Source: Sequoia sempervirens (taxonomy: Eukaryota > Streptophyta > Pinopsida > Cupressales > Cupressaceae). Taken from it: DNA of 64,000 bases. Shown one piece after another: positions 1-11,099 of the stretch. Positions within the stretch are counted from its first letter, which is position 1, and every line of letters starts with the position of its first letter. The translations under genes and the position numbers were made by a program. The notes under the pieces were generated by a model, which worked only from the letters and a program-made list of their open reading frames with translations, was not told the DNA's origin and did no database searches. The stretch lies in assembly GCA_007258455.2 (NCBI GenBank), contig VDFB02000003.1, positions 44,388,077 through 44,452,076 on the forward strand. Direction: 5' to 3'.

Positions 1-360
1 TGATTATAACAACTGGTTTCCTTTAGGCCACTTGGTCATCAGGTCTGTCGAAGTGTGTATCTAGATGGAAGATTGTTTTTTTTCCTATTCATAACGATAT
101 TGCTATTGGTGGACCTTCATTTCACTTTTGCATGTGACTACCTAAGACAAAACCTCAAGCTGGAAACATTTATCTTGAAGAGTTAGCGTTGTGCCATCCA
201 AATTTCCCGTAAGCACAAAAAGGAGTTGGTTGCTTTGAAAATTCTTGAGATATTATTTTCCCGTGTCAACAATATTCTTATTGCTGTGACAGAATATAAG
301 AGCGTCAGAGATTTGGAGGCATCTTTGGCCCATTGTTGAATCCAAGCCATACAATCAGCA
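1..360. other. Unassigned DNA at left edge
   Basis: I recognise no gene here. Short open frames exist on both strands but have no family motif. The block leads directly into the duplicated unit that starts near 361. Confidence 0.4.
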
Positions 361-960
361 AGTCTTTTAGTGGGTTTCAGGAATCTTACTCTTTGATAGG
401 AAAGGTTCTGTTGCATTACTTCCTCCTAATGCCCTGTTTAGAAATTTATGAGTTTTAGGTCTCGGACCCTTTTAACATGGGCATTTCTATATGATAAACT
501 TGAACAGATTTCTCCCCTTAAACCTGCCATGGGGGCGCATATACTGCACATGTAACTGCACATTTGCATTTGGAGTGCTCCCAAAGTATGTAGATATACA
601 TTTGCGAATAATTGTGGAAGACCAAGTCTACAGGCTTTGCTTTGATAGGAAAGGTTCTATTGCACAATTTGGAAGTCCTTTTAGTGGATTTCAGGACTCA
701 TGCTGTGATAGGAAAGGTTCTATTGTACCAATTCCTTTTAATGCCCTGTTTAGAAATTTACCATGAGTTTTAGGCCTAAGATCCCCTTTAAAATGGGCAT
801 TTCTTTTGATGAACAGGCACAGATCTTGCAAATTTAGACGTGCAAAGGGGGCAAGTATACTGCACATGTAACAGTAGATTTGCACTTGGACTGCTGCCGA
901 AGTACATTTGCAGATGCATACAATTGCAGAGGACCAGGCCCACAGGCTTTGCCTGTGATG
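361..960. repeat. Two-copy direct duplication, unit about 312-316 bp
   Basis: The segment from about 361 to 650 recurs at about 673 to 960. Shared landmarks are GATAGGAAAGGTTCT, AATGCCCTGTTTAGAAATTT, ATGGGCATTTCT, a GGGGG run, ATACTGCACATGTAAC and CAGGCTTTGC, all in the same order and at a constant offset. The copies differ by many substitutions, so the duplication is old. Open frames within it are not conserved between copies, which argues against a coding role. Confidence 0.8.
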
Positions 961-1690
961 TTTTTATGGTAGGCAGCCCCATGCACGAGATAAATATTTT
1001 TGTCAGCAAACTACAAGAGAGTAAATCAGAAATAACTACAAAATAATGGAACAAGAAAACACCACCAAAATAGTAAATTGAAAAACAAAATACAGAAGGT
1101 AAGAACCTTACATGGATTTGTCTACATATCATTAATTATGTCCAGTGACATAACTTTCAATGGCAGAAGGGGGAGATGCATTTGATGTCATGACCAAAAA
1201 AGAAAAGGCTAAGACATTATTACGAAACTATTAAAAACATTAATACGAAACTATTAAAAAATAACATAGAGATAAAATAAAATAACTCCTAAGTAAATAA
1301 AATTACAAACAAAACAAAAGAATTACCAAAATAATGAATGCAGACGTTTTCAAAAGTAAAATAATTAGAAGTAAGATACAAAAGTAAAATACATGTATTA
1401 CCAAAAGGTAATATTTGAAATAAAAATAAAGTAAACAATGTTTAGATAAAATAAAACAATTCTTAGATAAAAATAAAAATTTATGTGTCCACAAATTTAT
1501 ATAGTAAAAAGATAAAAATAGTTTCATAATAAAAATAATAAAACTAAGTAAATAAAATAGCTTGAGTGATATTCTTACGATAGATATCTATAATAGTTTT
1601 TGATCATATGTAAGTTATGTTTAGTAAGAAGCTTGTGAATTGGAGGAGTTGCATTTTAAGGTTAGTTCTTCAAGATAGGGACTCACGATG
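961..1690. other. A-rich non-coding DNA
   Basis: From about 1190 to 1560 the sequence is dominated by A-rich runs such as AAAATAAAA and AAACTATTAAAAA. The only open frame over it encodes a low-complexity Phe/Leu/Ile-rich product, as expected from translating A-rich DNA antisense. I see no gene. Confidence 0.5.
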
Positions 1691-2450
1691 CCCATTAAGG
1701 CAGGGTAACTTGTTTGTTAGTAGTGGTGAGACCCTTGCACATGGGTATATCTATCTATTAGAGATTGGGAGTAACTTGCAATGTTCAATAAGATAGGGTA
1801 AACTTGTTTGTTCGGTACTTAGAGGTGAGAAACTTGGGCATGGGTATATCTTCTTATTAGAGATTGAGAGTGACTTATACAGGTGTTTACAGAAATGGCG
1901 AGAGAGATTGCCTTGAATGTTCTAACAGTCAATAATAATTATACACTTTATTCACAGAAATAATTATACGAGAGAGAGAGATTGGCTTGAATGATCTAAC
2001 AGTCAATAATAGTTTTACATCCCATTTACGCCAAAAAGTCTTAAATGATTGTATTTTTTATTCACCAGAATTTATGGACGATGTTTCAGAATAACCCACA
2101 TATTCTACCAATGTGCCATTGTGCATCCATCTACTAGAGATTCTGAGCAACTAATGTGCATTAATGTTGGTATATTGTGTGACTGGTGACCAACATGTCT
2201 GAACCTTGAATGAGCAGCTTCTGCCAAAACTTTGTATGCTTTGTTTTCATCAATGTTTTGGATGAGGTTGTGACTGCAAGCAACATACGTGTATCCACCT
2301 GTTAAGGCACTGCAAGTACTGGGCACAATCATTTATCAACCTGTTAGAGACTGCAAGCGACTGACGCGTATCCTTGTATTAAAAAATGTGAGCTACTGAC
2401 TTGTATCCATCTATGACAGATTGTGAACTGGAAAGAAGTCCACCCCGGTG
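1690..2450. repeat. Cluster of degenerate direct repeats
   Basis: Three repeat sets follow one another. At 1701-1877 a unit of about 93 bp occurs twice, each with CTTGTTTGTT, GGGTATATCT and TTAGAGATTG. At about 1900-2030 a unit of about 77 bp occurs twice, with GAGAGAGATTG and CTAACAGTCAATAATA. At 2285-2440 shorter copies of TATCCACCTGTTA-like sequence each precede a variant of GACTGCAAGCGACTG. All are diverged. The sets may derive from one ancestral array, but I cannot align them fully by eye. Confidence 0.65.
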
Positions 2451-3429
2451 ATATCATTTGGTAGCCTCACGAGCCCTGTTTGTGAAAAAATCTCACACTG
2501 GGAACAAAATTCCAATGGTTTCCAAACAAAATGTAAAGAAAAGACAACATATTTGTTGAATTCAAGGCGTCATGGGGATAAAGGTATAGCAATGTCTTCA
2601 TTGGATAAGGACAGGTTATTTTTATTCTAAACCTTATTATGATAATAATTGTAGCATACCTTTACTTGCAGCCTTTTTCTGCAACAATGACCTCATTGAT
2701 TTCACCTTAACATTACTTATTGTATTCTTCTTCATTTTTCTATGAAGATACAATGATCATCAATGACTATCGATTACTGCAAAACAAAAAAGTAAATCAG
2801 AAAGGCCAAGAGAGAATATGGCAATTTATCTTTTATAATTAAAATAGGGCGAAAAAGAGAGTATAGTAGAAAAAATCACAATGGCGAGAGAATATTGTGA
2901 TTTAAAAATGGAGAAAAAGAGACTATTAGATCATTAGTGACTATATAAAGTAGAAGAGCCATCGTATAATCATTCAAAGTATTATGAAAGTGTCTAAGAA
3001 AATATGTAATCTATTCTTGAAGAGAAATAAATTAATACTTTTATGTCCAATGGATAAATGAATGATGACTAATCAATCATATTTTAAATAAATATAAAAG
3101 AGTCCAGTAAGAAACGAAGACATTAGAAAAAGTTTATTTTTTTAATGTGGGTAAAGTATTTATGTGATGTGATCTAATTGATGTAGTGCTCGTGACTAAA
3201 CTTTGTATTTGATATGTCTATTTTGAAATATATGCAATATTAAACCCTAAAATAGTGGGTGGGATTATTAATGTGATGATTACTTCTTGATTTGCATTTG
3301 CATCCAATTTATGCGTCGTGTTTCTAATTTTCACTTGCTCTTGAATTGTGTGCCTTTGATGCAATACCTTTATTGGAGTCAAGGAGGTGCTAATGAACAC
3401 CTTTTGAGGCTTGCTATTTCAGTATTCAA
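2451..3429. other. No recognisable gene
   Basis: This is AT-rich DNA with short open frames only. I see no domain motif, structured RNA or transposon end. Confidence 0.4.
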
Positions 3430-3725
3430 GTTCATTGGCTCCTTCTGCCCAAGTCAAGCCCCATGTTGTTCCTAATGTGTAAAAATAATTTAGATGCTAA
3501 AATGGAAGATCCCTGAGAATGATTCATGTTGTCACTTCCTTGTGCTTAAGTTGAGCCCCGTGTTCTTGTTTTTCACAATGTGTATGAAAGTAATTTGGAT
3601 GCCAAAATGGAAGATGCCTAATAATGGTTGATGTTGTCTCTTCTTTTTGTCTAAGCCAAGCCTTATATCATTATTCACAATGTGTATGGAAATAATTTGG
3701 AGGCTAAAATGGAAGGTGCAATCCT
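3430..3725. repeat. Tandem repeat, about 104 bp x 3
   Basis: Each unit carries CAATGTGTATGRAARTAATTT followed by GGATGCYAAAATGGAAG; these marks recur at about 3473/3499, 3577/3603 and 3678/3703. The upstream part of each unit holds a variant of AAGYCAAGCCCCATGTT. Three diverged copies are visible. The array lies outside any element I can name. Confidence 0.8.
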
Positions 3726-5468
3726 AACTATATCTTCTTAATTAATTACTTTTGTATTAACTTTTATTAATAAAAGCATAAGATAAATATTCTTTGTAAG
3801 GTACCCCATTTATTAAATTGGTTTATCCCACATGCTTGAGTAGTAGTAGTTCCTTTTGCTAGAATTAGTATAAATAAAGGGTTTGATAGTAGAATGGATC
3901 ATCCATGAACTATATTTTACTGAGAATTGCTCTAAGAGGTTGATCGCTCAAAGAGGCTTGACATATTATAATATGAATATGTTAGTTTAATGTAATATTA
4001 TTCTTGTGTTTCTATTTGTAGCATATATTTTTTATACTTATGTTATTTGGCTATTCTTTTGCAAAGAATGCATGGTTTGGAATGAGAGGTCTTTCCAGGT
4101 CTATGTTCTATTGTAGCCATTTGGGTCCTTATACAATTTTCCACCTATGATCTCACCTTGCTCTCTCAGGATCTTGATGAGCAAAATGTGTCTATAGAAG
4201 TAGTGGCACTAAGCTTTTGTTGTGATATTTTTTCTTGTAGTTATTTTCATTTTTATTGTGGAAACCCTATACTAGGGGTTTTCAAATATCATAAGAGAGC
4301 TATCATTCTATGTTGAGCTAGATTCCCCATATAAGTTTCAATGATGGGTAAAGGGGTTGCCCTCCAAAACCATGTCATCATATAATATTTGTATACATTC
4401 TTGTGCTTCCATGTATCCTTAGGCATATTGGAAGACCCCATAATTGTTTTCAAAACCTAACCATAAGAAACCATTGACTCTCCATACCTTGCGATGTGCC
4501 AATAAGTAGTTAACCTTAAGAAGTTACTCGTATTGTACTTGATTCATTTGGATAGGTATATTTGTAGGCTCACATACCATACACTCCTTTAAAGACCTTC
4601 ATTTTTTTGATTGTCTTCCCAACTTGGCCTATTTGGAGTTAGAGAACACCACCAATGATTGTTGTGCATAGTTTTGGTAGAAAATCATTTCTAGCTATAT
4701 TTTGTTTAGTGTGTTTGTTATAATTTATAATGATACTATAATTAATGGGATTGCATTTAGTGGAGTTTGCTATAGTTTCTATCCATATTGTGATTAGTAA
4801 GGTTTATTTCTCTTCACTAGTTTTGTGTTGGTATAATCCATTCAAATACATAGTTTACAACATATAACTCTCCAATAAGCTACAAATTACAAAAAATGGT
4901 TGTATTTCTAGCTCACATGGATCTAAAATTAAAAAAAAAACTAGTTAAAACAATTCTAGATATTTTTAAAAATAATCATCTAACAAATTGTCTCGTTATG
5001 ATCCTCTCTTCAAGTTGATTGCACATATATAATGTTGGCACACTTTTTTTAGCCACATTCGGACCCCTCTTAATGATGAACATTGCTCCAAGGAAATGAA
5101 TGATACAATAACTACTAAATTGGAGGAATTTTAATCTCACATCTCCTCCCTTAGTGATGGACAAGCCTAGATACTAGAATCTCTCAATCGCCTAATTGGT
5201 CATGAATCATCCCATGAGTGAGCTTTGATAATACCAAGTCTAGTTTTCTCTCTAGTAAAATACCTCAAAGTCTAAACTTGATTTCCCCAAATTTGATGCT
5301 ATAAACCTTTCTAGTTCAGTCTACCATGTCGAACAATATTTTACTCTCCATAGTACTCCTTGGGAGAACATGGCCCCTACTACATCATTCAACTTGGAAA
5401 AAGAGCCAATCCACTTTTTGAGCCAAAAAAAGAAAGGATTCATACATCCACAACAATAATTTATAGAC
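3726..5468. other. No recognisable gene
   Basis: The sequence is AT-rich with scattered stops in all frames. A - strand open frame at 4976-5164 has no recognisable motif. I cannot assign this block to a transposon family. Confidence 0.4.
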
Positions 5469-5753
5469 GTGACTATTTGGGGGAAGGTGGGTTATGAAAG
5501 GTTGGGTGATCTTGTTGGTGCCTTTGATATGAAATGGGTGGATACAATGAACTATGAATATGCAAAATTCATTAATAATATGAGAAGAGTTGTGGGTAGA
5601 TCATGGTGTGAACATAAATATCTTGAGGAGGATCTTGTTAAAAACTATAAAGACAAGGTTGATAAGGAACTGAGAAGAGATAAATGTAAGAGAATAGATC
5701 TAGATGAGAGGAGAAGAAAGTATGTAGGAATGCCATGTACTAGGAAGATCTAA
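5469..5753 (+). CDS. Unrecognised open frame, 94 aa
   Basis: This frame runs from an ATG to a TAA and encodes a charged, Lys/Arg/Glu/Asp-rich product. The N-terminal part includes GKVGYERLGDLVGAFDMKW and the C-terminal third is strongly basic (RRDKCKR, DERRRKY). I do not recognise the family. Coding-like sequence continues past the stop (KDKIKELQSLIAFD at about 5826-5870, in another frame), so this may be a fragment of a longer decayed ORF rather than a real small gene. It is longer than most background frames nearby, but not by enough to be convincing. Confidence 0.25.
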   Translation: MTIWGKVGYERLGDLVGAFDMKWVDTMNYEYAKFINNMRRVVGRSWCEHKYLEEDLVKNYKDKVDKELRRDKCKRIDLDERRRKYVGMPCTRKI

Positions 5754-6777
5754 CAAAATTGTAGTAACAAATAAACTCAAAGAACTATTATCTGTTGTTT
5801 CATGAGAAAAATAAATGTGGTTTTGAAGGATAAAATTAAGGAGCTTCAATCTTTGATTGCATTTGACATCTCAATTATGGATGATTCAAATGGAAAATTG
5901 AAGATGAGTGGATCTAGAAGGATGAATTTAATGGTTTAGTGTTTGTCATTACGAGTCCTCTATTGAAAGATGAAAGGGTTGACCCAATTTTGTTGAGTCA
6001 TTAGATAGATAAGGCCTTAGAGCTTGAGACAAAGATGGAAAATTTCATTAGAGAGGCTAGAGTATCCCTATATACACTAATAGCAATACAAAATTTAAAA
6101 AATAATAGTAAAAGTAGGTTGGCCAAGTGATGAGTATGAAGAATGGTTAGAATCAATTGTAAAATAACATTAATTATTAATTATTTATTATATTTTAACC
6201 TTTCCTTAAAATTCATTATAAAGAATTGTGCCTTGGAGGGAATAGCTATAAGAGAGGACCTTCAACTCTACCATAGCAAGAGGCCACAGTATAAGGAAAT
6301 TAGAGTCGATGTAACATCTATGCATATTTTTTTTTGCTTGCAACCTAGTGATGGGTGGCATAAAATTATAATTTGAATTTTTAGGGGTTGTTTAACTTTG
6401 AGTGTGTTTTATTTATTTGCTAAGGTTGGTTTTTTAATGAAAGTTTAAAGATAGTGGTTTTGGGTGAGTGAAAGTTGAAGGTTTGATGAGTTGATCTCAA
6501 GGGATGGTTTGATTAGGTTAAGATTGAAGATGTTTGGTGTGAAGGTTGGATGTTATTAAATAAAAAAATGTTTTGGATTCCAAGACCTTAGACTAAATTG
6601 AAATTAATGGGTTGATCTTTTCTACTTGAGATAGGCAATTTCTCAAGCAAGATTGATTTGGATGCTTGGATTGATTAACTTGGGATAGGCCAAGTTACTA
6701 AACTATTTTGATTGATTAATTGCACTTAATGCAACTAACTTCTTAATTGAGTTAGATCAATGTCAGATAGGATGATC
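5754..6777. other. No recognisable gene; ends at the break of element 1
   Basis: Weak coding-like residues follow the 5469-5753 frame, but no family motif is seen. From about 6380 the DNA is T/G-rich and non-coding. Similarity to Ty3/gypsy pol starts abruptly at about 6778. Confidence 0.4.
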
Positions 6778-7411
6778 GACATGCCTCCTGCTACCAATCT
6801 CAAACAATTATGAAGCTTACAAGGAAATATCTAGTCCATTCGTTGATTCATTTATCAACTAGGAGACAAGTGTCATCCCTTTACACACCTTTTGCATAAG
6901 GGTGTTATCTTTGAATGAGATGAAATTTTTTCAAAAGGCATTCTGATAGTTGAAAGATTATCTTGCATCTCCTCTAGTGTTAATGTCACTAGCCCAGGGG
7001 AAACATTTATTATTATATATATCTCCCACATCAAAAGCACTAGGTGCTATCCTTGCACAACATGATGACTTGGGTAAAGAAAGGGCAGTCTACTACATTA
7101 GTTGTACTCTGATGGGTTATGAACTTAATTATACACCTATCGAGCATGCCTATTTAGCGATTATTTTTGCTTCACAAAATCTAATACATTACATGCTAAA
7201 CCATCAAAATAAGCTCATTGCAAAAATTGATCCTCTAAAGTACCTATTGAGCAAGGCAACACTCATAGGGAGACTGGATAAATGGGTTATGATCTTGAGC
7301 AAATTTGACATTGAATATGTAGATAAAAAGGCCATCAAAGGGAAAGTGATCATAAACCAATTAGCAGATGCTCTTATGACAACAAATCACCTGCTAGTGT
7401 TATATTTTTGA
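6778..7411 (+). pseudogene. RT C-terminal end plus RNase H (element 1)
   Basis: The first 170 bases translate, with stops, to the RT connection region (SLQGNI, SIRRFIYQL, HPFTHLLHKG), closely matching 44250-44340 of the other Tat/Ogre-like element. The open frame at 6950-7411 continues as RNase H: SPTSKALGAILAQHDD, ERAVYYISCTLMGYELNYTP, HAYLAIIFASQNLIHYML and DPLKYLLSKATLIGRLDKWV are standard Ty3/gypsy RNase H blocks. This domain degrades the RNA strand of the RNA-DNA hybrid in reverse transcription. The upstream RT fingers and palm with the YVDD site are absent, so the break lies inside RT. A stop near 7410 ends the frame. Confidence 0.9.
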
Positions 7412-7800
7412 GGTGAAGGTATATTCATAGTAACCCCTACCCAGACATGGAATCTTTACTTTGATGGGTTATACACTCAACATGGATCAGGAGTAGGTAT
7501 ACTATTCATCATACCTCAAGGTGACTGCATACCTAAATTACACCGTTTGGCATTCCCATGTACAAACAATAAATTGCTGAATATGAAACATTACTCACAA
7601 GACTTAGGAAAACAATAAAATGACAACTTAAGGAACTACAAGTCTATGGTGATTCCTAGTTTCTTATAAAAAGGTGAACAATGAGTATTAGACCAAAGAT
7701 GATAAAATTCTACCCTATAAGAAAATGGTAGATAGTTTCAAAAAATACTTCAGTAACATCACATTTGAGCATATTCCTAGATCAAGCAACAAAGCAACAA
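7412..7800 (+). pseudogene. Second (archaeal-type) RNase H (element 1)
   Basis: The segment translates to YFDGLYTQHGSGVGILF and PQGDCIPKLHRLAFPCTNN, the start of the extra RNase H found in Tat/Ogre elements. The frame then shifts; QLRELQVYGDS is replaced by a shifted, stop-containing version near 7620-7660. A DDKILPYKKMVDSFKKYF-like stretch follows. Homologous, better preserved sequence lies at 44860-45290. The domain is clearly non-functional here. Confidence 0.85.
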
Positions 7801-9175
7801 ATTCCATGACAACCATTGGATCTCTCTTGGATATGCCCCACAATACCTAACAATGTGAATTCTTAGTGGAGCAACTTTTGATCCTTGCATTTGATGTCCC
7901 AGAGTTTGAGCTTGTGTGCCATATCATTTTTCATAATTCTCCCTAATACCAAGACAAACCCTTCCACCCAATTTATCCAACAACTAGAGAAAAATTTCAT
8001 TAGATGTTCATCTCAATTCCTCATTCTAGGTGATACACTCTATCAAAGGGGCTTTGATGGTACTCTCCTTATGCATCTTAACTCAAAAGCAACACAAACT
8101 TCCCTACATGAGGTACATGATAGTATTTTTGGGTCACACTCTAATAGTCCAAATCTAGTAAAGAAATTAATGAGAATTGGGTACTATTGGCCAACAATAG
8201 AACAAAGATGACCACAAGATTGCTTGCAAATGTCACAAGTGTTAATAACACGGTGATCTTATACATGCACCTACTTAGGAGCTTCAAGTAATCACCACAT
8301 TATGGACTTTCTCTCAATGGGGGATCAAACTCGTAAGAAAAATCCATCTCCCATCATCAAACAAACAAAAATTCATTATCACAACCATGGAATACTTCAC
8401 AAAATGGATTGAAGCCATCCGTCTAACCGACATCACTAAAAAGAAAATTGCTAAGTTCATCCTAAACTATATCATTTGTTAGTATCGTATGCCCTCAACT
8501 ATTGTCACTAATAATGGTCGACCATTTAAGAACCTAGATGTCAATGAGCTCTACAATAAATTTCACATTCAACACCGCTTTTCCACCCTAGACTATTATC
8601 CGAAAAGTAACGATCAAGTAGAGACATCAAATAAAACCATATTGAAAATTCTAGAAAGACTATTAATGATGCTGGCCATGACTGGAACATCCACCTTAAC
8701 CCTACATTGTAGGCTTATCAAACTAGCATTCACACACCCATAGGTGCCACCCCATATTCCCTAGTCTTTGGAGCTGAAGCAATTTTACCTATTGAGGTCG
8801 AGCTCCTATCATTCAGAGTTTCCCTACATAATATCATTAATGATGAAGAGTATAGAGCTTCCAAACTATATGACTTAGAATTGCTAGATGAACGACATCT
8901 CAACACACTCAATCACCTACAAGTCTATTAAAACGTCTCTGTTGTAGTTACAATAAGGTCATCTCACGAAAGTTTGAGATAGGAGACTTGGTACTTAAGG
9001 AAAATCAAAAGAATCAACAAGAATATGAGAAGAAAGGGAAATTTGAACCTAACTAGCTAGGACCCTTTGTCATCACAACAACTTATGGATCAGGAGCATG
9101 CCAACTTTCCACACTTGAAGGAGAATCATTAGATGAGCCTATCAATAATGTTCACCTAAAAAAATTCTATGCTTG
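7801..9175 (+). pseudogene. Integrase, degenerate (element 1)
   Basis: The zinc-binding region reads LHEVHDSIFGSHS (H..H), then KCHKC followed by QHGDLIHAPT in another frame. The core reads FIITTMEYFTKWIEAI, MPSTIVTNNGRPFKNL and QVETSNKTILKILERLL. Two of the three catalytic acidic residues appear lost: WGIKLVRK has Lys where Asp is usual (about 8320), and IVTNNG has Asn where IVTDNG is usual (about 8505). The Glu in QVETSN is kept. Downstream, GATPYSLVFGAEAILPIEVE and LLDERHLNTLNHLQVY are the usual C-terminal blocks. There is no chromodomain, as expected outside chromoviruses. Stops and several frameshifts are present. Confidence 0.9.
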
Positions 9176-11095
9176 ATCCTTAGAGTATCTTAATTGAAAA
9201 ATAGAAAAAATATAAAAATATCAAAAAGAGTAAAGAGAAATAATTTGCCCTATGGTGAAAACCACTTCGATGTCACTTTAGGTAAGTACCATGATGACCA
9301 CCTTTTTACAGGTGTCATGTGTAGAAACCAATTTCCACTATCTAATAGTGCTTTCATCCACTTCATCTATAACAAAAATATTTTTCATACACCTACCACC
9401 CCTATCATGGCTTGATATTGGTTGATAATAGGATCATTCATCCTAATTTAGGGCACCACCTCATAATAATTCCATGTCATTCATTCCATTAATAACAAAT
9501 CCTATTCCTAACTAAGGACATTTCCTCGACCTAGTGTTCGGATTGGATCCCTGAAGTCAATATAAGAGGAAGAATTTTCACACATTCAATAACATCATTT
9601 CATACCATCCTTAATAAGAAAAATCATTCATAATGTTCCATAATAAACTTGCATCACACTCATTCACCATAACACCAATAAATTTCCATTTTCCTAGACA
9701 AGAGATTTAAGAAAAAAAAACTATGTAAAACCTAAAGGACATTGAGCATTCATAAAAACAATCACAAATAGGAGACTCTAGCTAAAATATCTACAACCTA
9801 CTAATCAATTTCTAAATCCTCTTTAAACATCTTATCCAATAAATCATGTCCTAACAGATGCATCCTTCCTACAATGGGCCTTATCCACCATTGAGCAAAT
9901 ATTTCTGGCAAGAAAATCTGATAGTTGTTTGTCTATTAGGTTTTTGAGTCTTTTTATTGCTTGATTTATCATATTGTCCTATTCCTATGTTCCTCAAGGA
10001 TATCTCAAAATGATTAGAGGAGAAATAATGGGGCAATGTCATTGCTTTCGTATGCTATGTTTGTGGAATTTCTTTAAGTGTTGCTATTACATGTATGATC
10101 CTTGTGTGTATTGAACTAGATTTGAGCATCGAAAAATTGCCCTATGTATATAAGGTTATTAAACACCTCTATGCATTAGGGTTGTCATGTCATGACTCTT
10201 TGTTCCCTTGCATATTTTGGCAAGGTTCCATCATGTCTAGTATGTTTAAAAATAATCCTTGTTTGTTGTGTCTTCATCTAGGCAAAGGATACTAAAGTCA
10301 CCAAGGTTTGTCTTAGCTTGGTGTACATATATCCAATTCTCACATATCAAAAACTTTAGGAAAAATGATACAAACACCACCATGGCCTATCATGCCTTGG
10401 TGTGCATACATCCACTTGCCACATAATAAAATTCTCTATGATGATAAAAATAGCACAAAATAGAAAGCATTCATTTCTCATCAATCTACATCAATATATT
10501 TCTATCCATCTATCTCATTTCTATATCTTTCATCCCATTTAGCGCAAATCCCATTAGGTGACACCAATAAAAAATAACCATTTCCTCATTATCTTCTACC
10601 ATACTGATTTCAATCCACACATGTATCATGAAACAACCAAAGACAAAACATAACACATCCACATTAACCATATATCCTACATAAATACACATTTTAGGAA
10701 CCATATAATGCATATCATAGAAAAATCCATCATTCACTATATATACCACATATATAGATATCATCACATAAATATGCCTTGCATCCATTAGATCCATAAT
10801 TCATATAGGTCATCATCATCATATCCTCAAAAATACAAAAATATCATTGCATTAAATCTAGTCTATCCATCACATCATCACATATTAAAATCAACTAGAA
10901 GCCATAATATCATCACATAACATATCTAAGTATCATCGCCAAAATCACATCATATATATTGAAAAAATAATGTATCATGATACATCGCTAACCAAAGCTT
11001 TCCCAAGGGCTCATCATATATAGTTATATAATGCATGATGCCTACAAGCCAAAATCACAATGTGTCTACAAAAAATACATCATCTAAATCCCAAA
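9176..11095 (+). other. 3' spacer between pol and antisense gene (element 1)
   Basis: No gene is seen. The first 150 bases match the sequence after integrase in the other element (47407-47575; shared GTGAAAACCACTT and GGCAAGTACC-like marks). A second matching block is about 9840-10090 versus about 48770-49020. From about 10700 to 11060 the DNA is rich in CATA/CATC runs, like 49560-49930 and 54840-54980. The spacer is therefore a conserved, non-coding part of the element. Confidence 0.6.
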
Positions 11096-11099
11096 ATCT

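Noticed and set aside
1303..1527. - strand Phe/Leu/Ile-rich frame resembling a membrane protein
   Set aside because: It is the translation of A-rich low-complexity DNA.
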